A stretch of 64,000 bases of DNA from Poecilobothrus nobilitatus (GCA_947095535.1 OX352774.1:236431825-236495824); one strand, 5' to 3'; numbered from the stretch's first letter, positions 11,801 to 23,640 are shown. Translations and numbers: made by a program. Notes: generated by a model not told the origin, from the letters alone.

Positions 11801-11858
11801 GAGTGAAACTAATAAGCACATTTTTTCAAAATTTTTTTGGAAATGTGCTAAAAACACG

Positions 11859-12979
11859 ATTTAAAATAGCTTTAAAATTTATTGCTCTAGAACTTGTCAA
11901 AAAGTTGTCTTGCATTATTATTTTCTTTCACTGAATACTGTTTTGTATTGCCTTATATGAGTCCCTTTAAAAATTCGCCCTCCTTTGGCTGTTGTTTTGT
12001 TTTTTTTTTTTTTTTGTTTTTCATTTTGAGAACTTGTTTATTCTTTATCCACGGATCATAAAGTATATTTGTGAAGACAAAAATGAAAATAAAAAAATAA
12101 CAACAAGAAAAAGAAAAATCCATAAATTACGACATCCTTTTCTTTTTAATTTTTTTTTTGTTTTTGAAGAAAATCTCCAAAAAGTATTTATGTGTTTTTG
12201 ATGCACAAATCACGAGTATAACAAGATAAAACAATAATAACAACAACAAGAAAAACAAAAATCATACAAACATAAAAAAATAAAACACATCAAAATATCC
12301 TTTTAGATTTCTTAAAAACAAAAACAAAAAAAAAAAAATGTGTAGAAATTTTTAGAAAACCTGAAACTCTGGATCTTCTTTAGGAATATATTTTATTTTA
12401 ATTCATCTTTTCTTTGGTTTTTTTTTTTTTTGTTTTATTTTTGTAAATTTTTTTGAAAAGAAAATAAGAAGGCAAAATAGAATTTATTACTTTTCTTAAG
12501 GACAACAACGATATGTGAGGGAATCCAAAAAACATATACAGGCACTAACATAAAAATATATATGTATATATCTAATAAAACAAAAATACATAATATCTCA
12601 TTTTTGAAGGACATGAACTGTTTTTATTTATTTATTTTTTTTTTGTTCGAAAATGTGCCTGATGGCTAAGATCTTTTCTTATAAATATTTTTGCTTAGAT
12701 TTTATTTTATTGCTGCTGATGTTGAAGTATTTTTGTTTTTTTTTTTCGTATGACAATTTCACAATGAATTTCAAACTTCTGATCAATTTAAATAATGTTA
12801 GAAATGAATCTGAAGAACTTCAATTTTTTAGGAAGAAAAAAATATCAATATTGCAAACGTATAGATATAAACTAAAAAAATTAAAATTTTTCACTTGTGC
12901 CGTGTATTGAAACTTGGCTAATAAACGAAAGCTGTATATACTATTTGCAGATTTTTGTCAACAAATTGACATGGCATTA
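11859..12979. other. gene-free A/T-rich stretch
   Basis: Long T-runs (about 12000-12015, 12417-12431) alternate with CAACAACAA-type A-rich DNA (12240-12340). Open frames at 11992-12201 and 12653-12910 are Phe/Lys/Ile-rich and are not supported as genes. Confidence 0.5.
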
Positions 12980-12984
12980 TGTAC

Positions 12985-13290
12985 AAAAAATGCTGACCAC
13001 GAATAATAATGAAAGAAGAGTTGTGGCTAATGGTGCAACAAGAATCTATTCGTACGCAAATTAACAGAAAAAAGTATAGATTGATAGGCCACATACTAAT
13101 GAAATTCTTTATTTCTAAACACCCATTAGAGGGGAATCTCCAGGGAAAATGGAAAATATGGAGACCTAGAAATATACTGAAATCAAACAGAATATAAAAC
13201 ACGGCAAGAAGTAAATTCGATAGCACAAACAAAATCAAATGACGTAACGTGCTTTGTGGAAGATCAATGTTCCCAAATGGAATAGGCAAG
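12985..13290 (+). pseudogene. LINE reverse-transcriptase C-terminal relic
   Basis: The plus-strand frame at 13009-13197 contains KEELWLMVQQESIRTQINRK, then RLIGHILM, then GNLQGKWKIWRPRN. This is the order seen in C-termini of many endonuclease-reverse-transcriptase LINEs (E-LW...Q-PI...R-RKWRWIGH-LR...NPQGKRKRGRP-N). The same frame continues after a stop with NVLCGRSMFPNGIGKD, matching the usual end of these proteins. Stops and loss of the upstream polymerase domain make it a dead fragment. RTE-like ancestry is likely but unresolved. It has no role in any host pathway that I can see. Confidence 0.65.
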
Positions 13291-16200
13291 GACAAACAAA
13301 ATAAAAAAATTGGTAAATACTAAAATTACACATATATTAAAAAAAAATTAGAGGTAAATTGTGAATTAGGAACTATAAGAATATCGTAATTGAAAAATCT
13401 GTAATAGCAGTGTAACAGCACAAACCAGACACATTTTTTTTTAGAGAAATAATACAGACCGTATAGAACTTTTGCTATTAAAAATTTTATAGTAGGTAAT
13501 AAAAATTTTATTGTGATAAAAAAAAATGTTCATCTTCTGATACTGTCATCATTGAAGTGATAATATCCCTATCCTCTACGAATAAATTACCTAATTTTCC
13601 TCTGAAAACTAGACTGTATCATATAAGCTTCATGGTTCAATAGAAGCCAAAAATTAGATTTAATGATAATATGTGGTTTTTCGTTTTTGCGCAACAGAAA
13701 GTAAAAGTTCATGATAGAATAACCAAAAGCCAATTTTATGAATTCAGCAGACGGGCATTCTTTCAAAATATTGCATAGTAAAAAATTTTGTTTTAAATTG
13801 AGAAACACTGATATTTAAATCTGTTAAAAATAAAAAAAATATTTAACATCACATTATTATTAAAAAAAAAAACAAAAAACCAAAAGTAGAAACTCTCAAA
13901 AAGTAAATCTTAAAATATTCTAGTCTTCTATTTGAGAGACATGATCTTCTCTTCATCTTCAAGAAAAACAAAAACAAAAAAAAAACAGCAGCAAACAAAA
14001 AAAAAAAATTTTTTTTATAGAAAGTTTTTATTCGTCCTTATATTCACAGAGTTCTTAAATTTTTAGACCATATATTCTAAACACCAGCATACATAAATAC
14101 ACATTAAAATAATTTTTTTTTTTTTTTAAAATATCCTTTTTGACATATGTCTGATGGTTTGAGCGATTTATGACAAAATTATTCTTTTGAGTTATACATT
14201 CTGAGTTTATTTTTTATTTTGCTTATTTTTTTTTTTTGTTTCTTTTTCTCTTCCAATCCTTAATATGTATTCGTATATTATATATTACATAGTACACATA
14301 GAATTGAGGATTTTTAATATGATACTGAACAAAAATAAAATAAAAAAAGTAAAAATAATCTTAAGAATTTCTTTTTTTATTTAAGTTTTGAAATTCTTTG
14401 TAGAACATACACACATACATATATGGTCATATTATTATACAAGTTCATATGTTTGTATTTTTGTCTAATTTGGATGTGAGAAAAAAAAAACACAAAAACA
14501 TGAAAAAGTCCTTAATAATATACTTTTAAAGTATTATTTTTTTTATTTGTTTTTTGTTTTGTTTTTTTGTTTTCAAATTTAAGTAAAAAGGAATGAAAAT
14601 CTTCTGAATCCTGTACTAATAAATGATCACGTTTTAACTAAAAATGTCATTTTAAGATGAGATGAGATCACTACTATATAACAATACAATTTGAATTGGT
14701 AGATAATGTGTTTGTGTAAGTATATTGTGAGTAAGATAAGGCTAAACAAAAAATTTTGTAAAAGCTATTATTTTATAAGAAAATGGAATCAAAATAATGG
14801 TCCTTTTTGTTTTTGTTTTTCTTTTTCTTAAGATGATTTAAAATAACATTTTGAATGTCTGATTCATTCACTGCATGTGAGTGAATTACATTAAGAAAAT
14901 TATTATTTATTTGTTTGGTTTTTTTTTGTTTTTTTTTTTATTTTTATGTGGTATGAAGGCGCATTCATAAAAGATAAAATTGTATGTACACTTTTGAATT
15001 TTGTTTTTTTGCTTTTTTTTTTTTTTTTTTTTTTTCAATAATAAATCTGACTGGCTAGTGAAGGATATAATAATTCATTTTTGGTTCTTTTTGATTTTAT
15101 TTTTTCCATTTTTCGGTTTTAAGACAGAAATGTATATATTATATTGTGTCTGTATTTAAAATATAATATAATAATATTATATACATATAATTATTGAAAT
15201 AATAAAAAACAACAAAAAAAAAAAAAATTTGAAAAAAAGAAAATTTGACATAAATTATGACTTCAATCCATCCGGTTGTTTATTGAGCGTAAATATATTT
15301 TTTGTATAAAAGAATTTTAAGATATTATGAACGTTTATATAATGGTAAGAAGAAAAAAAAAAAAAGAATGGATGTAATAAAGTATATGTGATGTGTGTGA
15401 TGTGAAATTTTGAAGTTATCGAAGGATTCAGTTTTTCAATTCAAGTGTAAATTTTTGATTATAATTTTCTTTCCTACGTTTTTCGTTTTTTTTTTTTTTG
15501 TGATTTAGTGAAAGTAAATATAAACGTAAAGATTTTTTCAATTTTCTGATATTTTTTCAGATTTAATGTATTGATATTTTGAAATCATTAAAATAGATTT
15601 AATTTTTGTTGAAAATATTATTTTTGTGTTTCATATTATTGATTTTAAGTTTGAATTATAACGTTTGAAAATGTTGTCTGATTAAGAAAAAGATTAAGAA
15701 AAATTTCGAAGGATCTTTTTAAAATTTAAAAATGGTTGAAAATTTTACTTACTATATAGTTAAGGTATGAGATGTATAATGTAGGTAATTGATTTAAAAT
15801 ATTGTTAATTATGTTTTAATTATTTGTTAATTAAAATTTAAGTATTGTAAACTTATATAAAGTCAATAATACACTTCAAAATTACTTACTGTGAACACAT
15901 GATTTATAAAATATTTGAATTGAGTAAAATTAACTGTAATAATTTTTATGATATGTACCTTTTTATAATGTCAAGGCTAAACATGTGTTTTAAAGAAAAA
16001 GAATAAAAGTACAGTCGAAGATTGGACTTTAACAAATAAAGTTCTATAACAAGAAAAAAATACAATAATTTTAATTTCTTACAATAAAATATACTGATTC
16101 AAGTTTTTTTACTGTATACCGTTGTTTCTTAAACGCTCATATTGAGTTTATTGAAAGGAATCTTTTTAATTGAATTCAGTTCAATTTGTTTTTGTAAAAT

Positions 16201-16469
16201 GACTGAAATTCCTATATTTTCTCTTTCAAACCTTAAGTTTAGATAGGCTTAAGAAGTTATATTTAATTTTAAATTTTTTACATTTTTAAAATTTTTTGAA
16301 GATATGTAAGTTTTAAAGTACTTTCAATTTTTATATGTTTGTTAGGTTTTTTTTTTAAGTTTTGATTAGAAAGAAAGAAAGATAGTAGACAAAACAAAAA
16401 GTTTTTAATGCCGCCCATTTTCAAAAAGACAACAAAAAACATATTAGAATTATAACTATTTTTGCATCA
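13291..16469. other. gene-free A/T-rich stretch
   Basis: No gene is supported. A 73-codon minus-strand frame (13587-13808) is the only one with mixed composition, and I do not recognise it. The rest is dense in homopolymers, including T-runs of about 15-25 at 14110 and 15018-15036 and A-runs near 15210 and 15350. Confidence 0.5.
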
Positions 16470-16850
16470 AAATTTTTTATTTTTCTGACAAGAAGCGTTC
16501 AAGAGATAAGGAAGAACCAAAATCTTGAGAAATGTTGTTTTCATATAACGGCAAATTTACATATTAAATTGCAAAAAATTATATAATATGTAGTTTTGAT
16601 ATTGATTTATAAAGCTCAAAAGTTGTTCTTTGACGTTTTTAGCTTGAAAAAATATTAAGCAGAACTTGTTATAATAACATTTCAAAATTCTGCTCTTTTT
16701 AAACTTTGAAAGACTATAGCTCCATAATAGATTCAGCTATATAAAAAAGTTATTGGACAATATTAATTTAACGAGACGTATCCATGGTTAAAATGTCATT
16801 AGTCCATCTTAAACACTTTCACACCATAACTTTTATTAAAAAGTAAACTG
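16470..16850 (+). repeat. solo, diverged monomer of the 477-bp repeat
   Basis: Blocks TTTTCATATAACGGCAAATT, then TTTTGATATTGATTTATAAAG, then AAATATTAAGCAGAACTT, then ACTATAGCTCCATAATAG and CCATGGTTAAAATG appear in the same order and spacing as in unit 3 of the array at 11208-11720. It is a single, older copy without the tandem expansion or the (ACGG) tail. It shows the monomer dispersed independently of the array. Confidence 0.6.
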
Positions 16851-17499
16851 AAATGGAATTCTTTTAATCAAAAATTAAACTTAATTATATTGTTCGAAAG
16901 TATATAAGAATAATTATGTCAAGAGGTAATTTTTTTTTGTTGTATTCCAGTTTAAAAATGATTTCTTCTCACATGCGTCTGTATGTAAGTGATAAAATTA
17001 AGTCTCAATTGAGATTAGGAAATTTATTAATTAAAAAGAAAATTATTTTTTTAGAATATAAAGGCAATTCTGTATTTAGATTTACTTTATGTTGGATAGT
17101 TTGCGTTTTTACGTTTCGTTCGATTTGGAATTTGGTGGAACGAAACATGACCAAATACGATTAAACTAAAAGGTAGTATAAGTTAAAGAGATTAAGTTAT
17201 AGATTAAAGTTATAGTAGTATAGAATAATACCGTGATCCAGTTAACAGAAAATATAACTAGTAATATGTTACGAGTATACTCTTATTAATTAAGTTATTT
17301 GGCCTTATCGCACATGTAAAATTGTTTGTTTATTTTATTTTTTATATTTGGATATATTTATGAATTATAACTATAAATTACAATTGTTTATTTACATTTG
17401 ATATTTATAATATTACCTATATAACAATATTTTTCTATATTATTGAAATATTTTTTTTTCTTGCTCCTTATAAGCTCCACTAAATCATTTATTATTCAT
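16851..17499. other. gene-free A/T-rich stretch
   Basis: An 82-codon plus-strand frame (16916-17164) begins with a Met but has no recognised domain. The remaining sequence is TTA/TAA-rich. No gene is called. Confidence 0.4.
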
Positions 17500-17645
17500 A
17501 TTTGACTAAGCTTCAGTTTCTGGAATCATTATTTCACTAAATAGTTGATTACTCGGCTGTAGCTATTGTATAAGACTTGGCGTTTCTTTAGTTCTACGCC
17601 ATCTATTATTATCTTACACAAGAATTATATTATTTATTATTATTT
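17500..17645 (-). repeat. dispersed repeat, partner of 49580-49700
   Basis: The reverse complement contains TTGTGTAAGATAATAATAGA, TGGCG, TACAATAGCTACAG and GAGTAATCAACTA in order. The segment at 49580-49700 has TTGTTGTATAAGAAATAGA, TGGCG, TACAATAGCTATA and GAGTAATCAATGG in the same order. Ends are unclear, and I cannot assign a class. Confidence 0.45.
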
Positions 17646-20348
17646 TATTATATATTACAATATGATATTAATTATAATTTATAGGATAGGAATATTTAAT
17701 TTATTTATATTCTACTAATTATATATTATTCTATATATTATATACTATTCGAATATGGGCATCGGATGAGAGTTGGGAATTTTAACCACTAAATACAACT
17801 CCTCTAAATTATTACCATATTTTTTGTTTTTTTAATTACCATGGGTTAAATCAGTTACTACTACAAAATCTTTAAGTTTTGTGGAGAGTTTTTTGAACAC
17901 TGTTACAAATTACCATGATACTAGTTCAAGCTTTAGGCTTCAATAAAATTATTATTTATTATCTTAATCATCATTTGTACAATTTTCTTTTTTTTTTTTT
18001 ATTATATAAAAATTGAAAAAAAATACAAAACTTCTTCTTTAAAAAAAAAAAATATTAAAATCTAAAAGAAATAAAAATAAAGATCAACCGCCATATTTTA
18101 TTGACATTTCTGTTATTGCTCTGTTAATAATTCTTATTGTTTTTTTTTTTTTTAATTTTCTTTTTAATTTTTATTTATTATATTTTTTTGATATATAATA
18201 ATAAATAAAAATAATTTATATACCTACATTTAAAAAAAAAAATACACAAAATAATATAAAAGAAAATAGCAATCCATTTACGAATATTTATTTTCATTTT
18301 TGTTTTCTTATTATAATTTTTTTTTTTATTATTATTATTATTACTGTTAATGTATTTGTGAATGACATCCATTAAAATGCACCATCCAAAAATCATAAAT
18401 CTGTCAAAAAACGTCCCCCAGGCTGTTTAACAACATAACTCAAACTCAATAATGAAAAAAAGAAAAAAAAACAAAACCAGAATAACAGACAAAAGTTCAA
18501 CAAAAGGAAAAAAGAGAGGAAAAGAGAAAGAAGAAAACATTACTAACAACAAATTACAAACAACCAAACCAAATGAAATAAACGAAAAGAGAAATGAAAA
18601 AAAAAAAAAAATATATATATAATATACAATACAACATTGATGGGTGTAATGTTCATATTATTCGGTTATAAGTAAGAAAGAGATAGATGAATGAATTAAA
18701 ACAAGACGAGAATCATGAGTTACACAGTTTTTATTTTTTTTTTTTGGTATGAGAAGAGCATTTAATAGCATCTGCCTTTCTTTCCTGATTTTTATTACTT
18801 TTATTTTGTTAATGCGTTCCCAATATAATGTTCGTCATCGAACAAAATAACCGAAACGCAATGTAACGCAACGCAACATCAAAAACAAAAACAATATAAT
18901 AATAAAGAAGACAAAACACAGAACAGCTTATAAAGTAATAAAAATAATAAATTAAAAAAAAAAATATATATATAAAGAATTAATGATAAAGAGCAAAAAG
19001 AATAGTACATTAGGAGAGAGAGAGGGATACAGATGAAAGGAGAAAAAAATGAAGAGAACATAACGATAAAATTAAAAAAAAAAAAACACAAAAAAATCAA
19101 GAGAAAGGACGAATACATGGTATAATATGCAGGCCAAAATTGAGAACAGAACAAAATCAAACATTAAAATGATTGAAAGGAATATAAATTTTTCATTTAT
19201 CGAACCAATCGAAATTGCTTGTTAAATTTTTGACATTTTTTTTTGTTTTCTTTTTTTTTCCTGTTCTGTTTTATGGATTGATGACGATGTGAAGTGAAAT
19301 ATTTCGAAAATTGAAACGACATTTAAATCGTTTAAGAAAAAAAATAAATGGAGTTGTTAAGAAATTTTGTAGAATTTAAACGTGCTTTTTAAAAAATTTT
19401 GATAAAAAAAATAGGAAATGTTTTTTTTGTTGTTGTTGTTTTTTTTTTTTAATTCTTAGAAGTGAAAAGGAGGGTTCTTGTCTTTTGTTTTTACATTTTA
19501 CTTTTTATTTTTGTTATACTTTCTTTTTTATTTTTAATTACAATAAATCAATTGAAATTATTGTTTTTTTTTTTTTCAATTTTATTATTTATTACCGTGA
19601 AATTGAGTTTTTGGGTTTAAAACAGCAGTTGTAATTTTAAATATATATATAGGGATCTATATATGTATATAAGTAATATTTTAAATTATATATTAAAATA
19701 TATTTTGTTTTATATGCCTCTATATGATATATGTAATATTATATCAACAATTTTTTAATTAAAGAGAGAACAGGTGAGATGTTAACGTTCTATAAAGCAG
19801 ATTAGATAATATGTTTAAAACGAGTATTTAACATTTTATGGAGAGTTTCTTCTGTTATTTAATAAAATATCAATCATAAATAAAAATAAAAAAGAAATCA
19901 TAGTATTATGATAATACTGGAGTATTAATAGCAGCCGTAGGTATATAAAAATAATTTTGAAAAGTTCATTGTTATATATAGTCAGTCTAATGATGCACTT
20001 AAGATCTGATGTCGATCCAAATGCCTCATTTAACTTAATTTCTCAACTCAACCTCAACTTAATTAAAGAATAAAAACTGAATGTAAACTCATGGATATAT
20101 ATAATATAAAAGACGAATTATTTAAAATTTCCTTAGATGCTTAATTCAATTTATAAAATTGAAATTTAGATCACCGATATACATAAATGATTTCAGTAAC
20201 AGGTAAATTCTTTATGACAACATAAATATAATAAATCTAGCTATTATCTAAACTTTGTGTTATTTAATTAAAATATACATAATATCAAAAGAATTAGTTC
20301 TAATGGGATTTTATCTAAATTTAAAAACGTGTATATTATATCAAAGAT
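17646..20348. other. gene-free stretch with strand-biased composition
   Basis: From about 18430 to 18620 and 18840 to 19160 the plus strand is strikingly A/G-rich. Flanking DNA (18720-18830, 19230-19260, 19420-19580) is T-rich. No gene is visible. The 72- and 93-codon minus frames at 18178-18396 and 18879-19160 are low-complexity shadows of these tracts. Confidence 0.5.
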
Positions 20349-20722
20349 GGAACTACGAAATAACCTCTAAAGAAATTGCGTTTAAAAATAAAAAATGAAA
20401 TAAGACAAAAAACAAAATTTATTTTTCAAAAATTGAAACACATACACTGTTTTATATTATAGTTTTATATAAAAACTTGTAAATAATCTTTCATAGTAAC
20501 TCGACAGCATTGACAAAAAAAATGTTTGTTAAAGTTCTGTCCGCTATTCTCTGTTTGTCTGAATTTTCATTTTTCAACATCCCAATCACAAAATTCTAAA
20601 TTAACAAATATAATCTAAAAAAAAATGAATAAGGTCTAAGAAAAATTTTACACTTTTTTAGATGTTATTTCATTTTTTTTTAGTTTTAGACGCTATTTCT
20701 TTAGACGCTATTCCGCAGTACC
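20349..20722. mobile_element. short MITE related to the 4.2-kb element
   Basis: The left end GGAACTACGAAATAACCTCT and the reverse complement of the right end GGTACTGCGGAATAGCGTCT are inverted repeats. Both continue into AAAGAAAT(A/T)GCG. The right end holds two direct copies of TAGACGCTATT. The GAAATAA...GCGTCT vocabulary links it to the ends at 4245-6115 and 62306. No convincing target-site duplication was seen, so exact ends are tentative. It is non-coding. Confidence 0.55.
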
Positions 20723-20885
20723 CTTTATAGATGAACTTTAATTGGCAAAATAAATCTTTATGATATCGTAATAAGAAAATAAATAATAAGACATTTATGT
20801 TATTCTAATTACCCATGTTTTAACTAAAACAAACACCCCACAATAATAATAATATAATAATAAATAAATGCATATACCTAATGTA

Positions 20886-20930
<45 letters not shown>

Positions 20931-21280
20931 GAGTATGTATCTTAAATTTAATAATAATCTTACAAAACTAGAGGCTAGTCCTATATTGTAATTATATTCA
21001 TTTTGTTAATATAAAATCGTATAAAATATTAGAAACTATAAATATATTTTATATATTACATATATATATAAGCTATTGGTAATAATGTGATTTTAATTAT
21101 ATTATAAATTAATTAAATTGTACTGAATAAAATAAAAGTTATTAATAAGTTTATTTGTTTTAATAATAAATTGAATTGAATTGAAAAAATTTAACTACGC
21201 ATTTTTAAAATTTAACTGCACAATTTTTAAAAATTTAAAAATTAATTCAAAACTTAATTTTGTAAAGTAAAAGAAGATAC
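20723..21280. other. gene-free A/T-rich stretch with long (AT)n
   Basis: Apart from an (AT)n run of about 50 bp at 20889-20939 followed by CGAGTATGTAT, only A/T-rich DNA is visible here. Confidence 0.6.
20889..20939. repeat. (AT)n microsatellite, about 25 units
   Basis: An uninterrupted AT dinucleotide run, the longest in the window. Similar runs are at 33329-33361, 43449-43471, 44210-44248 and 54049-54089. Confidence 0.95.
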
Positions 21281-21600
21281 AATTTTTTTTTTTTACGACA
21301 AACGGTAAAAACGGTACGAGAGAAATCTAAAGTTACTCAAAGGAACTGCACGAGGTTTCTTCTGAGTACTGTTGTGTTTTAACCAACCAAAACAATCTTC
21401 TTTAACAATCTAAACTGAAATTTAGGATGGGTCCTTTATTACATTGTGATTTACAGAATTTATAGTTTGATTTTGGAGATATGTTTGGAAATTTGGTTTC
21501 GGATATATTTAGGATTACACCAGAATGAAGGAAAAAATTTGCAGAGTTATTTGGAAGAAAGACATTTTACAATGAAAATTTTTTAGTCAATTCTCTAAAA
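21281..21600 (-). mobile_element. LINE 3' tail fragment
   Basis: On the minus strand it ends in poly(A) (T-run at about 21281-21294). The plus strand has AAAGGAACTGCACGAGGTTT, then AACCAACCAAAACAATC, then TTTAGGATGGGTCCTTTATT and TATAGTTTGATTTTGGAGAT. The same blocks occur in order at 29800-29930, next to LINE coding sequence. This is the best preserved of the non-coding tails. No reverse-transcriptase residues remain. Confidence 0.55.
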
Positions 21601-21856
21601 TTTTAATCTAGAACATCGATTGTGGTTTTGGACATACCGAAAATAATTCAACTAGAGATTTTTTGGCTCAAAATTGATACTTAAAAAAATTAAATTTTTT
21701 AATGCAAATAAATATCTCATTGAGAAATTTTTTAGGATTTTAAGCATTTTTTTTTTAAAAATTTCTATACTATGAAAATGTGATCTTAATTTCAAAAATT
21801 TATTTTAAAATAAAAAAATAAAAATTGATATGTTTAAGGAAAACAAAAATTGGAAT

Positions 21857-22062
21857 TTTTTTTTTTTTTTATTGAATTTCTCTGCCATATAAATGTGGAC
21901 AGGAAATTACACAGCCTTTCCTGTAAGGCTGTAAATGTAGGCGTGGCTGTAAATGTAGTAAGAGGGAATAACTCTTACGACGTGTGTGGGATTCGAAACC
22001 ACACTCCATCGATGTTCACAGCATATTTTATACGCTCTTACCCACTAGGCCACCGAGGCCCC
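21857..22062 (-). mobile_element. tRNA-derived SINE
   Basis: Read on the minus strand it begins GGGGCCTCGGTGGCCTAGTG, has an A-box-like GGCCTAGTGGGTAAGAGCG and a B-box-like GGTTTCGAATCCC, and then a non-tRNA body. It ends CATTTATATGGCAGAGAAAT before poly(A) (T-run 21857-21870). It is one of five copies of the same family in the window. It carries a small internal insertion or duplication (GCTGTAAATGTAG repeated) relative to the others. It depends on a LINE for mobility and encodes nothing; the 79-codon frame across it is spurious. Confidence 0.85.
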
Positions 22063-22145
22063 TATAGAAATTTTTCATTTCATTATTAAAATTATTAAAG
22101 TATCAAAATTTTAAATGATTTCCCTTAACTAAGTCATTCAAAAGG

Positions 22146-22816
22146 GGAGCGGACCGAAATCTTTTTATTTTTAATCTTATTTTTTTAATATCCTACTTTT
22201 TCAAAATCTTCTTTTTTCAAAATCTTGTTTTTTTTAGTAAATCTTATTTTTCTTATCAAAAATCTTAGTTTTTTCAGAAATTCCTTTTTCTGAGAAAAAT
22301 TGATTTTCAAGAACAAAAAAAAAAAAATAAACAGCATTTTTTTTTCAAAACACTTGTATATGCTAATTGTGAAGGGTGCATGACACTTTACTGAAAAAAA
22401 AATCTCGAATTTAAATTTCGTTGAAAAAATTCCAAATGTTACAAACGAAGCATTTTAGAGTTAGATTCAAAAGCAGAGTTATACGCTTTTTCTAGAATAT
22501 TTATTTTTATGTATATGTGGGAGGTTCTGAATTAGGAGCGATTTGATTATATTTTGTATATTGTTATATTGTTATTGGTATATTATGAATGAATATAAAG
22601 ATATATAAATATTAAGTAGGTAATTTATTACATTTTCTTCTTATCAAAGATCTAATTTAACCAAAAATGGTTAAATAAGATTTTGTAAAATAAGATTTTG
22701 AAAAAATAAGTTTTGGAAAATAAAATTTTGTAAAAATAAGATTTTGGATAGTAAAATTTTGTAAAATAAGATTTTGAAAAAATAAGATTAAAAATAAAAG
22801 AATTTCGGTACAGACC
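22146..22816. mobile_element. 671-bp MITE with 11-bp flanking repeat
   Basis: The left end has ACCGAAATCTTTTTATTTTT then AATCTTATTTTTT. The right end, reversed, has ACCGAAATTCTTTTATTTTT then AATCTTATTTTTT. CATTCAAAAGG flanks both sides (22135-22145, 22817-22827), so insertion is well supported. Inner arms repeat AAATCTTATTTT / AAAATAAGATTTT many times, giving a fold-back structure. The centre (about 22448-22545) shares about 90 bp with the 4.2-kb element. A second copy spans 57892-58622. No coding capacity. Confidence 0.7.
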
Positions 22817-23029
22817 CATTCAAAAGGAGAAGAGAATTTTCAGTATTTTCTAAACATCATTAAACATTTTTAAAATAGCTTTTAAATTAAAATAGTACTT
22901 TCAGCTGCAAAGACTTAAATTCAAGGAATACAGTCAGGTCAGAATATTATGTAAAATATAATCATATTTTAATGTAAACAAAATAAATAATATAATAATA
23001 CAATTCTTGAACAGTAACCAAACCTAAAA

Positions 23030-23640
23030 AGCAAAGTATATAATATCTCCCACCACATAAATATATTTCCGTATTATATTGTATGTGGTGTGAGAACCAA
23101 AATAGAACTCGTTCAACGGTGAAAAAGCCTGAACTACATAGGAAGGCTTTTTTTTTCTTAAGGGAGGTGGGAATCTTCCAAAGACACCAAGAATTTCCCT
23201 TGGTTGTGTCAGATTCTTACTGATAGCGAAAAAAGTAGTGCCAAATGCTTGGGTTTTTCCTCTCCGATGTCGATCATATTTTTCTTCCACGGATCTGATG
23301 AATATCTTTAAAGCATATATATCCAAGATTGTATAAAACTCACACATTTTACATATTTTGTAGGCGACGCACAGTCAGGGGACTATGTAAATGCTCATTT
23401 CTACTTTGTGGGACTATCTTAATGGTACTCTATTGAATATAGCAATTTGTTTGTTGTCAGAACTGTAAAAATGTGAAGCTTACATCTAATGTGTTCCCAA
23501 AAGTTTGCGGTATTAAAATTTACAATTTTCCTAAAATTTAGATGAATTTTAAGATATTCATAATTCATTTATCCCCAGCTGTCTCCCCCTTCGCCTCATT
23601 TTTTACATCCTTATATCGTCTCATAATCAAAACTACATAG
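23030..23640. other. unassigned less A/T-rich island
   Basis: This stretch is richer in G+C than its surroundings. A 107-codon minus-strand frame (23024-23347) contains VEEKYDRHRRGKTQAFGTTF, which I do not recognise. Part of that frame (23155-23225) is the same repeat found at 52.6 and 62.9 kb, so the frame is composite. Further on, TCCCCAGCTGTCTCCCCCTT (near 23573) stands out. It is probably transposon-derived, but class and ends are unknown. Confidence 0.35.
23155..23225 (+). repeat. single unit of the 120-bp repeat family
   Basis: GGAGGTGGGAATCTTCCAAA, GACACCAAGAAT and GTGTCAGATTCTTACTGA follow in order, as in the tandem units at 52591-52950. Only one unit is present. Confidence 0.55.

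Larger units (their letters stand above)
10084..11858. mobile_element. TIR-bounded element carrying a 477-bp tandem array
   Basis: The left edge reads CGGTTTTTAAAAGCGCACAT then TTCCAAAA. The reverse complement of the right edge reads CGTGTTTTTAGCACATTTCC then AAAA. These make imperfect terminal inverted repeats of about 25 bp. Inside is a truncated unit (to about 10253), two nearly identical 477-bp units, one diverged unit, and a tail containing (ACGG)n. No target-site duplication is clear and there is no coding sequence. It looks like a non-autonomous element that recruited or generated an internal satellite. A solo monomer relative lies at 16470-16850. Confidence 0.65.

Noticed and set aside
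16012..16114. Tiny mariner-like MITE (TA-CAGTCGAAG ... ACTG-TA)
   Set aside because: Beyond CAGT the ends hardly match, and TACAGT/ACTGTA is frequent here (49185, 49284, 50297, 38657).
21850..22089. 79-codon frame over the SINE (and the similar one at 35623-35868)
   Set aside because: These frames translate the antisense of a tRNA-derived SINE; the SINE explains the similarity between them.
23024..23347. 107-codon minus-strand frame
   Set aside because: Composite: part of it is the dispersed 120-bp repeat. The rest is unrecognised, so it is left as an unassigned island.
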